From Neobacillus kokaensis (lineage in GTDB: Bacteria; Bacillota; Bacilli; Bacillales; Cytobacillaceae): a stretch of 64,000 nucleotides of DNA. The position numbers were made by a program, and so were the translations under genes. Under the pieces are notes generated by a model that ran no database searches, was not told the origin of the DNA, and was given only the letters and a program-made list of their open reading frames with translations. Positions 20,317-30,131 of this stretch are shown here, piece by piece. Location of the stretch: contig NZ_BNDS01000007.1 of NCBI RefSeq assembly GCF_014656545.1, positions 1 through 64,000 on the forward strand, written 5' to 3'. How positions within the stretch are numbered: the stretch's first letter is position 1; each line of letters begins with the position of its first letter.

Positions 20317-21340
20317 AGCTTAGTTCACCGCCTTTTTCAATCCTTAAGCTTTTAAATTGCTCGATTAATCTTGGGACAATCTCCATGGCATCTCCTACAA
20401 TTCCAAATGTTGCCACGTCAAATATTGGTGCATTTGGATCTTTGTTGATAGCAATGATCAGCTCAGAGTTCTTCATCCCGACAACGTGCTGAATTGCTCC
20501 TGATATCCCGATAGCAAAATAAATTTTAGGGGTAACCGTTTCTCCTGTCTGACCGACTTGCTGTTCATGCGGCAGCCATCCTGCTTCCACCACATCGCGT
20601 GTACCGCCAACACTGGCACCGATAGTCTCAGCAAATTCATGGATCAGCTGGAAATTTTGCAAATCTCCCATCCCTTTTCCACCGCATACAATAACATGGG
20701 CATCCGCCAAATTAGTCTTTTTTGTTACATCATTCACAATTTGCAGTACTTTTGTGCGCATTTCTTCTTCCTTCAAGGAAATTTCTTCTTCAATGATCTT
20801 ACCTGCTCTGTTGGTGTCAGGCACTAATGCCTTCATAACCTTCGGTCTGACAGTCGCCATTTGCGGACGATGCTTCTTACATAGAATTGTGGCCATGATA
20901 TTGCCGCCAAATGCCGGCCGGCTGGCTTCTAGTAATCTACTATCTAAATCTACATCGAGCATGGTTGTATCGGCTGTTAAACCAGTATTTAAATCAGTCG
21001 CAACTGCACTTGCCAAGTCTTTACCGTTTGGTGTAGCCCCATAAAGAATGATTTCCGGTTTGTAATGTTCAGCTATGGTGATAACACCTTTCATATATGA
21101 TTCTGTCCGATAATGCTTTAAAACTGGATGATCAATCAGATAAACTTGGTCGGCTCCATAAGCAATCACTTGTTGGGCCAAATTTCTGATTCCTTCTCCA
21201 AGCAAGAAACCAGATAATGGAACTTGCAATTTATCAGCAAGCTTTCTTCCTGCACCAAGCAATTCGAGTGATACACCTTCAATTTTTCCATCGTTTTGTT
21301 CAATGAATACCCAAACTCCACGGTAATCGTCAAGATTCAT
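20309..21340 (-). CDS. fixB: Electron transfer flavoprotein alpha subunit FixB
   Basis: 343 aa. C-terminal FAD-binding ETF-alpha domain with VCGGKGMGDLQNF, ETIGASVGGTRDVVEAGWLPHEQQVGQTG and YFAIGISGAIQHVVGMK; N-terminal DXXG-type domain. Forms the ETF heterodimer with FixA. GAGGGG ribosome site. Confidence 0.94.
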   Translation of the reverse strand: MNLDDYRGVWVFIEQNDGKIEGVSLELLGAGRKLADKLQVPLSGFLLGEGIRNLAQQVIAYGADQVYLIDHPVLKHYRTESYMKGVITIAEHYKPEIILYGATPNGKDLASAVATDLNTGLTADTTMLDVDLDSRLLEASRPAFGGNIMATILCKKHRPQMATVRPKVMKALVPDTNRAGKIIEEEISLKEEEMRTKVLQIVNDVTKKTNLADAHVIVCGGKGMGDLQNFQLIHEFAETIGASVGGTRDVVEAGWLPHEQQVGQTGETVTPKIYFAIGISGAIQHVVGMKNSELIIAINKDPNAPIFDVATFGIVGDAMEIVPRLIEQFKSLRIEKGGELSYA

Positions 21341-21381
21341 GTATACCCCTCCTGAAAAGACAAGCTATCAATCCTATATAT

Positions 21382-22206
21382 TTATTTTGATGATGGTATC
21401 GTTAATAAGTCTTTTTTCTCCATCAATATTTCCATCAGCTGACTAATTTGCTCAGAGGCAGAACCTTCAAGCTTTTTGCCGCCTTCAGGACGTGGAGGTG
21501 TAAACATTTTTCCAACAATCGTTGGCGAACCTTTCAGCCCAAGCTGGGTGCGTTCGACATTTTCCAGATCATTGACGGTCCAGATAATTGGTTCATATTT
21601 TGCGGCTTTAATCATATTGGGCATTGGGGAATATTCGATTTCATTTATTTCCTTTTCAACGGTTAATAAGCATGGCATTTCTGATTGAATTAATTCATAG
21701 CCTCTGGTAAGTTTTCGCTTGATTAAAACCGTTTTTTCCTGCTGATTTACTTCGGTTACTTCAATGACACTTGTGATAGGCGGAATATCCATTCTACGTG
21801 CAATACCAGGTCCAACTTGTCCTGTATCACCATCAATGGCATGCTTTCCGCAAATAATCATATCAACAGGAAGGTCCTTTCCAATCCTTTCAAGTGCTTT
21901 CGAAAGTGCATAACTGGTTGCTAGGGTATCCGCACCGGCAAAAGCACGATCCGATATTAAATAGCCTCTATCGGCACCTATTTCAATGCTTTTCTTAATC
22001 ACCTCGGTTGCCTGCGGTGGTCCCATTGATAATACAGAAATTGTACCCCCGTTTTTTTTCTTAATTTTCACAGCCTCCTGAACGGCATGAGCGTCATAAG
22101 GATTCAAGATTGCCGGAGCACTGCGGCGGTCGAGTGTGTTCGTTTTGGGATTAATTTTAATGATTTTTGTATCAGGTACTTGTTTGACACATACGACAAT
22201 GTGCAT
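21382..22206 (-). CDS. fixA: Electron transfer flavoprotein beta subunit FixA
   Basis: 274 aa, ETF-beta fold: VCVKQVPDTKII, LNPYDAHAVQEAVKIKK, CGKHAIDGDTGQVGPGIARRMDIP. First gene of fixABCX, with AGGAGGAGGG before the ATG. In bifurcating FixAB this subunit carries the NADH-oxidising, electron-splitting FAD. Whether this copy bifurcates cannot be told by eye, but co-occurrence with FixCX and not with acyl-CoA dehydrogenase favours it. Confidence 0.94.
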   Translation of the reverse strand: MHIVVCVKQVPDTKIIKINPKTNTLDRRSAPAILNPYDAHAVQEAVKIKKKNGGTISVLSMGPPQATEVIKKSIEIGADRGYLISDRAFAGADTLATSYALSKALERIGKDLPVDMIICGKHAIDGDTGQVGPGIARRMDIPPITSVIEVTEVNQQEKTVLIKRKLTRGYELIQSEMPCLLTVEKEINEIEYSPMPNMIKAAKYEPIIWTVNDLENVERTQLGLKGSPTIVGKMFTPPRPEGGKKLEGSASEQISQLMEILMEKKDLLTIPSSK

Positions 22207-22290
22207 GTAGGACTTCCCTCCTCCTAAGGATGTTTGAATGTTGTATACGGTTGCCTAGTTTTGGTTATAGAAAATGCTTTTATTAACGAT

Positions 22291-22306
22291 ATATGAGTCG
22301 TCATAT
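22291..22306 (-). promoter_or_regulatory. Palindrome upstream of fixA
   Basis: ATATGA-GTCG-TCATAT, about 85 bp before the fixA start; candidate operator. The remaining stretch 22207-22754 has no gene I can support, only short open fragments (for example 22387-22498 on the plus strand) without clear homology. Confidence 0.3.
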
Positions 22307-22754
22307 AAGCATATACCAACAGGAATGGATTTCTTCACGTAAAAATAAAATCTTTAGACCGAGATTCTAGATATCTTTTTTAAAAAAATGATCGGATTTC
22401 TGGTTCTTATGTATGGCAATGAAGTAAGTGAACTTAATAAAGGAGAATACTTCGAACGTGATGTGAAAGAATTATATGAAGTACTATTACTATAACTATA
22501 TGAAAAATTGAGATATAGACAATGATAAAAATCACAGTAATGTTAATATTGGAGAATATTATAAATAATTTGGAGCTGTTTTATCATAAAGAAAATGATT
22601 GGGGAAATTGAAAAGAATTGGCAGCGGGAGACCTTCATTTGTTTAAACTCAGCTGTATCAGAAGGCCTCTTTGCTGCACTATAAGCCTAAGAAATTTGAG
22701 TGTGTTTATTTTCAATTTATTTTATATCTATGTATATTATTACCCTAACATACA

Positions 22755-22997
22755 TCAAACAAGAACTTTGGGCCAAATCATAATAGTTTGTTTAAAGGCT
22801 AGTCTAACTTCTTCACAGGGGCTTGAGGCTTGTCCCATCATTCTATGGTACTCGTTTATTAGTTCATCCAGTTCCTGACTGTACTTGATTGTTTCATCGC
22901 TCGTAAATCCAAATGTATTCGCACTCTTAATCATTAATTCTCTTTTTACCTTTATCTCTTCAATCATTTCAGTTTGACTATTACTATATCCGTACAC
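22755..22997 (-). CDS. Spo0E-like aspartyl-phosphate phosphatase
   Basis: 80-aa protein whose core IEEIKVKRELMIKSANTFG...TIKYSQELDELINEY matches the Spo0E family, including the SQELD motif that dephosphorylates Spo0A-P. Two antiparallel helices are expected. GTG start after AGGTAGGG. The C-terminal 25 residues are not part of the family core. Would delay sporulation by draining the phosphorelay; interesting beside the KinD-like kinase about 6 kb away. Confidence 0.85.
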   Translation of the reverse strand: MYGYSNSQTEMIEEIKVKRELMIKSANTFGFTSDETIKYSQELDELINEYHRMMGQASSPCEEVRLAFKQTIMIWPKVLV

Positions 22998-23175
22998 TTT
23001 TATCCCTACCTCTTAAGCTTCTACTTTTTTTCGCTAAAAAATAAGACTACTTGAAGAATTATGACAGATTTTTTATAAAAGTAAATAGCTTCGCAAAAGT
23101 AGACAAAACATTCTATTTCTTTTGTTTTTCGACAAAAAAAATAAATGCTTTCATGTTTTTACGACAAAATTCCTT

Positions 23176-24348
23176 TTAAAACATACGTAAGCTATTAATT
23201 CTCCTAACCGCCTCTTTAAGACGATCCTCTGATGAAAGAAGAGCTACTCGGACATAGCCTTCACCAAATTCACCAAAACCAATACCCGGGGCAACCATAA
23301 TATGAGCCTCTTCGAGTAAAATCGTGGAAAATTGTTCGGATGTAAATCCTTGGGGTACCTTGAGCCAAGCAAAAAATGAGCCCTTTGGAGCAGTAACATT
23401 CCAGCCGATTTCCCGCAGTCCGTCAATCAGAACATTTCTCCTGCGTTCATATAAATCTTTTAATTCCTCTACACATTCCTGAGAGGTTGTCAGCGCCTCA
23501 GCAGCAGCTTCCTGTATCGCCCCAAATAAACTAACATATAAATGATCTTGCAGGAGTTCAATTGCAGAAATAACACTTTCATTACCCACTGCAAAGGCAA
23601 CACGCCAGCCAGCCATATTGTAGGTTTTCGATAATGTGTAAATCTCAACACCAACCTCTTTTGCCCCTTTAACCTGTAAAAAACTGGGCGGCTTCATTCC
23701 ATCAAAACCAATAGCCCCATAGGCAAAATCATGAACAATGCAAATATTGTTATCATTTGCTAACCTGACGGTTTCTTCGAAAAATTCTTCTGATGCAACA
23801 GATCCAGTCGGGTTATTAGGGTAGTTTAAAAACATTAGTTTCGCTTTTGCTAAATTTTCTGAAGAAAGTGCCTGATAGTTTGGCAGAAAGTGATTCTCTT
23901 CCCGTAAAGGCATGGTTACCATTTCTGCTTTTGCCAAGGCAATCCCTGACCAGTAATCAGGATATCCAGGATCAGGGACAAGAACCGTTTCACCTGGATT
24001 TAATAAGCACTGTGGAATTTCAACCAAACCTGCCTTGCCTCCAAATAAGATTGCCACTTCTTTATCAGGATTAAGCTTAACACCGTATTCTTTTAAATAA
24101 AATTCGGCAGCGGCTTTTTTTAAATAATGGAACCCTTGAAAAGGTGAATATTTATGGTTTAATGGATTTGCGGCGGCTTTTTGAAGTTTGGCAACAATAT
24201 GCTCCGGGGTCGGCTGATCAGGGTTGCCTTGCCCCAAATTAATGACGTCATGGCCCTGCTCTATAAATTGGCTTGCCTTTTTAGTTAATGCTGCGAAAAA
24301 TTGCTTAGGCAGACTGTTTAATAATTCTGATGGTGGAAATTGTTTCAT
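23176..24348 (-). CDS. mtnE: Methionine-salvage aminotransferase MtnE (YkrV-like)
   Basis: PLP-dependent fold-type I aminotransferase, about 390 aa. Closely resembles B. subtilis MtnE, which transaminates 4-methylthio-2-oxobutyrate to methionine. Motifs DVINLGQGNPDQPTPEHIV, VLVPDPGYPDYWSG, LNYPNNPTGS, and the PLP lysine in YTLSKTYNMAGWRVAFA. ATG chosen over a GTG three codons earlier because AGG sits 8 nt upstream. Other mtn genes are not next to it, and no S-box riboswitch precedes it. Confidence 0.82.
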   Translation of the reverse strand: MKQFPPSELLNSLPKQFFAALTKKASQFIEQGHDVINLGQGNPDQPTPEHIVAKLQKAAANPLNHKYSPFQGFHYLKKAAAEFYLKEYGVKLNPDKEVAILFGGKAGLVEIPQCLLNPGETVLVPDPGYPDYWSGIALAKAEMVTMPLREENHFLPNYQALSSENLAKAKLMFLNYPNNPTGSVASEEFFEETVRLANDNNICIVHDFAYGAIGFDGMKPPSFLQVKGAKEVGVEIYTLSKTYNMAGWRVAFAVGNESVISAIELLQDHLYVSLFGAIQEAAAEALTTSQECVEELKDLYERRRNVLIDGLREIGWNVTAPKGSFFAWLKVPQGFTSEQFSTILLEEAHIMVAPGIGFGEFGEGYVRVALLSSEDRLKEAVRRINSLRMF

Positions 24349-24477
24349 AACCTTCACCTGCTTTAAGTTTTCTTATTGATGTCTAACTTTATATCGAACT
24401 GAATTTAAATGATATATATAGAATTGATCATTTTCAAGAAAAACAGTAAGGAATGATGGTACGAAAGAATCAGTCCA

Positions 24478-24603
24478 TCATGACTCTTCAAAAACCCGTT
24501 TATATCTTTGTTGGTTTTCGCGTAAAACACTTTCCCCATCCTGTCTTTCTAGAGGAATTGCATTCTCTGATTGAACTGCCTTTTCACTTAATGTCCCCCT
24601 CGC
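24478..24603 (-). other. Possible decayed or unusual-start small ORF
   Basis: In the 385-bp gap 24349-24733 the minus strand shows a 41-codon open frame ending RENQQRYKRVFEES with amphipathic, protein-like content but no ATG/GTG/TTG start. AGGGGG lies 7 nt from a GTG in a different frame that meets a stop after 12 codons, so the two would join by a frameshift. Could be a pseudogene of a short protein; weak. Confidence 0.25.
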
Positions 24604-24687
24604 TCACGACCACTTTAATAATAATATAAACTCTATTCGACATATAGTGAGAAAATTCCTTTCCATTACCTTTTTTTTTGAATTTAT

Positions 24688-24735
24688 AAAAGACAACAAA
24701 CGCAAGCATATCCTGCTTTGCGTTTGTTGTCTTTT
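24688..24735 (-). terminator. Terminator of the oxidoreductase operon
   Basis: 18-bp near-perfect inverted repeat AAAAGACAACAAACGCAA / TTGCGTTTGTTGTCTTTT overlapping the stop codon at 24734-24736. Confidence 0.75.
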
Positions 24736-27028
24736 ATAACATTGGGTTTTCATGCTTTGCTTTTAGACGCTGCCATCTTTTTTCAACCTCTTCTTCAAAT
24801 TCTTGTAAAAGTGGTTGGTTTATTTCTTTAAGAAGGTGTTTTGTTTTCCCCATATATTTTAGCCAATCAGACAACGGAATCCGTTTGTTCTTCTCTTCTG
24901 GATTATAAGTAATGGTTGTAACCCCTTGTTCGACTTCATAAAGAGGGAAAAAACATGAATTAACAGCTGCTTCGACAATCTTTGTTCCATAACGGTCATC
25001 AGACTTCCAGTTTAATGGACAGGTAATCAAGATTTTCCCGTATACTGTACCGACATTTTGAGCATACCATTGTGCTTTTGCCCCTTTTTTAACCAAATCC
25101 TGTGGGAAAGCTTCTGAGCCAGTAAACACATATGGAATATTCGTTGCTGCCATAATTTGTGCAGTATCCTTATGATGGAAGGCCTTACCACGTTGAGTTT
25201 TTCCGACTCCGGATGTACTAGTCATATGACCAATTGGGGTTGAATATGACATTTGTGAGCCAGTATTCATATAGCCTTCATTATCATATTCAAGCATGAT
25301 TAATTTATGTCCCCTCAGCGCCGTTCCAATAGCTGAACCCATGCCAATGTCCATACCGCCGTCACCCGTTATCATGACAAATGTTGCATCATCAGAGACT
25401 TGAATTTCGCCGCGGCGTTTAAGTTCCATAAATGCCTCAACAGTACCGGATAAGGTAGCTGCACCGTTTTGAAACAAATTGTGCATCATGGTTTGTTTAT
25501 GTGATGTATTAGGGTAGCCTGTCGTTGTTACATATGCGCATCCGGTTTGGAAGAGAGTAACAATATCACCCTCGATTCCTTTAAAGAAAAGCTCCAAACC
25601 AGCAAAGATTCCACAGCCTGGACAAGCACCATGACCTGATGAAATCCGTTTTGGCTTTCCGGTTAATGAACGAAGCGGCGGGATTTTTACCTTTAATTTA
25701 TTATTTTCCTCATCCATTTTTACCTCTATTAAACCTGATTTAAAGACGTCTCCATGCTGAGGCAGGATAATGGGCTTAAGAATTTTTTCTGGATCGCCAG
25801 GAATATGTCCATAATAATCAAAAGGCTTTTCTGCATAGCCTTTTTCCATTGCAGCTATCGCCAGGTTGAATAGGTTTTCTGCATCACTTGCATAGAAATC
25901 CTTTCCTCCAAGTCCAAATACACGGCTTAACACAATAGTTTTGTTATCCTTGTCATCTTGAAGCGCTGACTTTACTTCATGAGTCAAGTTTGGACCATGT
26001 GCACCATAAGAATCGGCCCGCTCACCGACTAATACCGCCTTCACTTTCTTAAGTGCTTCACGAATTTCATTTGCAGGGAATGGACGAATAATATTAGGGC
26101 TGATTACTCCAGCTTTGATTCCTTTTTCACGCAGCTTGTCGACGACATCTTTCGCAGACTCTGCTGCTGAATTTAATAAGAATAAGGCTACTTCAGCATC
26201 TTCCATTTTATACAGATCAAGAACAGGGTATTCCCTTCCTGAAAGTTTCGCATATTCAGCAGCAACCTCTTTATATACATCATAGGCATTGTACATTGCC
26301 TCAGATTGCTGAAAATGATTATTGAGGAAATCATCACCGCTCATATGAGCTCCGATAGTTACCGGTTTTTTCGGATCTCTGGCAAAATTATAATTATTTG
26401 GGCAATCTCCGACAAATTGCTGTACAACACGGCGATCACTGAAATATTCCACTCTCCGCTTTTGATGAGAGGTAAAAAATCCATCATAGGCAACAATTAC
26501 AGGCAGACGAACTTTAGAATGCTCCGCAATTTTAAGCGCCATAATATTCATATCATATACTGCTTGAGGTGTTTTTGCGGTTAAAATAACCCAGCCGGTA
26601 TTTAAAGCATAATAAAGGTCAGAGTGGTCACCGCGTATGTCAAGCGGTCCGCTTACTGAACGTGTAACTAGGTTAAGTACCATAGGAAAACGTGTACCTG
26701 ACTGAACAGGCATTTGTTCAAGCATATACAAGAATCCGTTTGCACTTGTTGCATTAAAGACACGTGCACCAGTTGCTGCAGCACCATAACAAATACCTGC
26801 AGAACCATGCTCCCCATCCGCTGGAATCAGCTTAATATCATGCTCCCCGCGAGTTTTCATCTGGTCAAGAAACTGCGCAACCTCAGTTGATGGCGTAATT
26901 GGAAAATATCCCATGATGTGATAATTAATTTGTGCCGCAGCCATTGCAGCCATTTCATTGCCTGATTCAAAAGTGGAATGCTGCTCTGCTCTCTCTTGAG
27001 CTAAGACTTGATCCTCTATCATAGCCAT
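24734..27028 (-). CDS. 2-oxoacid:ferredoxin oxidoreductase, fused alpha-beta subunit
   Basis: 764 aa. N-terminal alpha part: GNEMAAMAAAQINYHIMGYFPITPSTEVAQ, ADGEHGSAGICYGAAATGAR, RGDHSDLYYALNTGW. C-terminal beta part: HGACPGCGIFAG and the thiamine pyrophosphate motif GDGGMDIGMGSAIGTALRGH...DNEGYMNTG. Converts pyruvate or a related 2-oxoacid plus CoA to acyl-CoA, reducing ferredoxin. Start is the ATG forming TAATG with the upstream gene, after AGGAGG. Unlike the usual Bacillus KorAB, where gamma is joined to alpha, here alpha is joined to beta. Substrate (pyruvate favoured) is an inference. Confidence 0.9.
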   Translation of the reverse strand: MAMIEDQVLAQERAEQHSTFESGNEMAAMAAAQINYHIMGYFPITPSTEVAQFLDQMKTRGEHDIKLIPADGEHGSAGICYGAAATGARVFNATSANGFLYMLEQMPVQSGTRFPMVLNLVTRSVSGPLDIRGDHSDLYYALNTGWVILTAKTPQAVYDMNIMALKIAEHSKVRLPVIVAYDGFFTSHQKRRVEYFSDRRVVQQFVGDCPNNYNFARDPKKPVTIGAHMSGDDFLNNHFQQSEAMYNAYDVYKEVAAEYAKLSGREYPVLDLYKMEDAEVALFLLNSAAESAKDVVDKLREKGIKAGVISPNIIRPFPANEIREALKKVKAVLVGERADSYGAHGPNLTHEVKSALQDDKDNKTIVLSRVFGLGGKDFYASDAENLFNLAIAAMEKGYAEKPFDYYGHIPGDPEKILKPIILPQHGDVFKSGLIEVKMDEENNKLKVKIPPLRSLTGKPKRISSGHGACPGCGIFAGLELFFKGIEGDIVTLFQTGCAYVTTTGYPNTSHKQTMMHNLFQNGAATLSGTVEAFMELKRRGEIQVSDDATFVMITGDGGMDIGMGSAIGTALRGHKLIMLEYDNEGYMNTGSQMSYSTPIGHMTSTSGVGKTQRGKAFHHKDTAQIMAATNIPYVFTGSEAFPQDLVKKGAKAQWYAQNVGTVYGKILITCPLNWKSDDRYGTKIVEAAVNSCFFPLYEVEQGVTTITYNPEEKNKRIPLSDWLKYMGKTKHLLKEINQPLLQEFEEEVEKRWQRLKAKHENPML

Positions 27029-28041
27029 TAGTAAATACCTCCTGTCACATAAGGAAAGTTTTGCTTCACGCGATGTTCGTCTGCATAGCCTATCATTTCC
27101 CGCAAGTCGCCAAGTGCATCTGTCGGACATGCTTCAATACATTTTAGGCAGCCTTTGCAATATTGATAGTCAATCCCTTTAAGGAACATTTGTTTTCTGC
27201 CGCGTTTATCTTCCCCTTCTTCCCAAACAAAACAAAAATCCGGACAAACATTATCACATGCTGCACAGTGAATACATTTTTCCTGTTGGAATTCTGGGAG
27301 AAATCCCTGTCTAGAACCGCTTAAATCTTTTAATATACTATTAGCCTGGGCGGTAATCACTCCGCCTATTTCTTGAGTCAAATACCCTAGCTGCGGCTGC
27401 GGACGACTAAAGCTTTTGCCTTCAGCTCCTTCCGGCACCTCATATGTTTTAAATTGAACCTCGTTATAGCCTCGATCGAAAGTACGAATATTTGGTTCAA
27501 CTAAATGCGGATATTTCTTAGTGAATGTTTTTCTGATGATATCCCTCATCGATTCCGGATTAAGAAAATCACAAATTCGATATAATGCCCCGAGCATTGC
27601 GGTATTAACCTTTGTCTTTTCTTCAACAGCTATGGTTAATGCATCCACGATTGCCAGAGTGCCATATTCAAGCTGTAAATCTCTTCTGACATCATCAAAA
27701 TCTCTTGATGTATTGACAAGGACAATCCCTTCTGCGTCAAGGCCGCTGGCAACATTAACTGTCCTGTATAAGGCTTCATGGAACACGCCGACAATATGCG
27801 GCTGCTCAATCGGGCTATGATCTCTAATATCAACTTCCGGATCACAGAAACGGATGAAGCTTTTTACAGGAGATCCTTTTTTCTCCGAACCATAGGATGA
27901 GAAGTTTGATCCTTTTAAACCAAGACTTAATACACCCGCTTCAGCAAGCATTTTCCCAGCCAAGTTTGCCCCTAGCCCGCCAATAGATTCTAAACGGATT
28001 TCAAAGAAACCCAGTTCATTTTTTTTCGGTAAAATAGACAT
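27028..28041 (-). CDS. 2-oxoacid:ferredoxin oxidoreductase, fused gamma-delta subunit
   Basis: 337 aa. N-terminal gamma domain FEIRLESIGGLGANLAGKMLAEAG and SYGSEKKGSPVKSFIRF; C-terminal delta domain with two [4Fe-4S] clusters, CIHCAACDNVCPD and CKGCLKCIEACPTD. Supplies the wire between the thiamine radical and free ferredoxin. ATG after GCGGGGGA. First gene of a two-gene operon. 28042-28357 upstream is AT-rich promoter space for this operon and the divergent gene; nothing else seen. Confidence 0.9.
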   Translation of the reverse strand: MSILPKKNELGFFEIRLESIGGLGANLAGKMLAEAGVLSLGLKGSNFSSYGSEKKGSPVKSFIRFCDPEVDIRDHSPIEQPHIVGVFHEALYRTVNVASGLDAEGIVLVNTSRDFDDVRRDLQLEYGTLAIVDALTIAVEEKTKVNTAMLGALYRICDFLNPESMRDIIRKTFTKKYPHLVEPNIRTFDRGYNEVQFKTYEVPEGAEGKSFSRPQPQLGYLTQEIGGVITAQANSILKDLSGSRQGFLPEFQQEKCIHCAACDNVCPDFCFVWEEGEDKRGRKQMFLKGIDYQYCKGCLKCIEACPTDALGDLREMIGYADEHRVKQNFPYVTGGIY

Positions 28042-28357
28042 TAAATATCCCCCGCTCTCATTCAGAAACACCAATTGAAAAGGTAAACAATTTCATTACT
28101 TAACAGTAATTCTAGAACATTTCGTTTTACTTAGCTGTGACAAAAATCAAACACAGATATTTTTTTTCTAATACACCCTGTTTTCTCAAAAAAAAATCTA
28201 TGTTATTATTGGATTTACACTTAAATTTTTTTATATAACAGCTTTCCTTTTGTATTACAACAGAGCTATTTAAAGACTCATTTATTTCACTTTTGTCTTT
28301 TGCTGCTAAAATAAGCTATAATTTTATTGGTTTTATCATCACAAAGGAGCTTTTTTT

Positions 28358-30106
28358 ATGAATGTAATTTGTTCTACCTTGAACGCGAAGTATATCCATA
28401 CAAATCTTGCCATTCGTTATTTGAAGGCTTATGCAGCCTCGGAATTTGATATTAGCATTAAAGAATATACGATCAAAGATCCGGTCTTGAATATTGTTTC
28501 AGACCTTTATCGGCAAAAACCTGATGTTATTGGATTTAGCTGTTATATATGGAACATCGAAGAGACTCTTAAAGTAGTAAGTATGCTAAAAAAAATTAAT
28601 CCGTCTATTTATATTGTCCTCGGAGGTCCTGAAGTGACATATGATACCACTTGGTGGATGGAGAATAACCCCGAAATCGACTTTATCGTCATCGGTGAAG
28701 GGGAGCAAACCTTTAAACAGTTACTAATTGAGATTCAATCATCACAAACATTTGAAAATGTTCCAGGGATTGCCTTCCGACAGGATGGTCAATTAAAAGT
28801 TACCCTTTAAAGAAACAAACTTGATTTGAAAGAACTTCCATCACCATACCGATTTACTGAAGATATACCCCATTTAGCAAAACGCGTTACTTATATTGAA
28901 ACAAGCCGTGGCTGTCCATTTAGCTGTCAATTTTGCCTTTCTTCTATTGAAGTTGGAGTCCGCTATTTTGACCGTGAGAAAATTAAAGAAGACATTCGTT
29001 ACCTAATGGAGCATGGAGCAAAAACGATTAAGTTCGTTGACCGCACTTTTAACATTAGCAGAAGCTATGCAATGGAAATGTTCCGTTTTTTAATTGATGA
29101 ACACCTTCCCGGCACAGTTTTCCAATTTGAAATAACGGCCGATATCATGCGTCCGGAGGTCATTGAATTTTTAAATCAAGAGGCTCCAAAGGGATTGTTC
29201 CGCTTTGAGATTGGGGTACAGTCAACAAATGATTATACAAATGAGCTTGTAAAACGAAAGCAAAATTTCGAAAAACTTAAAAGAACTGTCACAATGGTAA
29301 AAGAAGGAAATAAGATTGATCAGCATCTTGATTTAATTGCCGGGCTTCCAGAAGAAGATTATGCTTCATTTCGAAAAACCTTTAATGATGTTTTCGAAAT
29401 GAGACCTGAAGAGCTGCAATTAGGGTTTCTAAAAATGCTTCGCGGGACAGGAGTGCGAATTCGTGCTGCTGAACAGGAATATGTCTATATGGACCATTCC
29501 CCATATGAAATTTTAAGCAATAATGTATTATCTTTTGATGATATCGTGAGGATTAAGCAAGTTGAAGATGTGCTGGAGAAATATTGGAACGACCACCGTA
29601 TGGATACTACAGTCGAATTTTTAGTAACCAATGTCTTCCCTTCACCGTTTGATTTCTTCCAAGAATTCGGTTCATATTGGGACGAACAAGGCTGGTCAAG
29701 AATTGGACATCAGTTAGAAGACTTATACCGCAGGCTCTATTCTTTCTTAGAGAAAAAAGCCGTTAAAGAACTTGAAGTTATCAGTGGATTAATGAAATAT
29801 GATTACTTAAGAAATCATAAATATAAGCCCAGAAAACCATGGTGGCAGCCAAGCTTTAATAAATCCGAGCGATCAGCTATCTACAAACAGGTAATCGACA
29901 ACCCTGGGCGATTAGGTCAAGACTTTATTGATTTGAAATTAGATGAAAAAGAGTTATATAAACATACAATGGTGGAGGAGCTTTCTTTTGATTTAGCGAA
30001 GTATTTATCGACTGGATTGGTTGAGAAACATTCTTCAAGGCTATTAGCATATTTTGCACCTGCAAACGAAAAAACTCATATTTTTTCATACGTTGAGACC
30101 TTATAA
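28358..30106 (+). pseudogene. B12-binding radical SAM protein (DUF4080), interrupted by one in-frame stop
   Basis: The two halves are in one reading frame. Residues 1-150 form the B12-binding domain (RQKPDVIGFSCYIWNIEETL, VLGGPEVTYDT, VIGEGEQTFKQL). A TAA at 28808-28810 follows; after it the frame continues RNKLDLKELPSPYRF and the radical SAM core SRGCPFSCQFCLSS (CxxxCxxC), then a DUF4080 C-terminal region. The stop would be CAA (Gln) by one substitution. A TTG at 28826 could restart translation but has no ribosome site. Total 582 codons, a normal family length. Possibly a recent null, a sequencing error, or readthrough. A good AAGGAG precedes the first ATG. Confidence 0.85.
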
Positions 30107-30131
30107 GCCGGGATTATGCCCGGCTTATTTT
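30103..30131 (+). terminator. Terminator
   Basis: AAGCCGGG-ATTAT-GCCCGGCTTATTTTTT after the radical SAM gene. Confidence 0.8.

Noticed and set aside
22207-22400. Sigma-54 (-24/-12) promoter or NifA site for fixABCX
   Set aside because: No TGGCAC-N5-TTGC-like pair was found on the coding strand; only a simple palindrome.
22387-22498. 36-codon frame upstream of fixA on the plus strand
   Set aside because: No ribosome site or known similarity; too short to support as a gene.
24349-24733. S-box riboswitch before mtnE
   Set aside because: No S-box helices or conserved leader blocks, and no terminator in the leader position.
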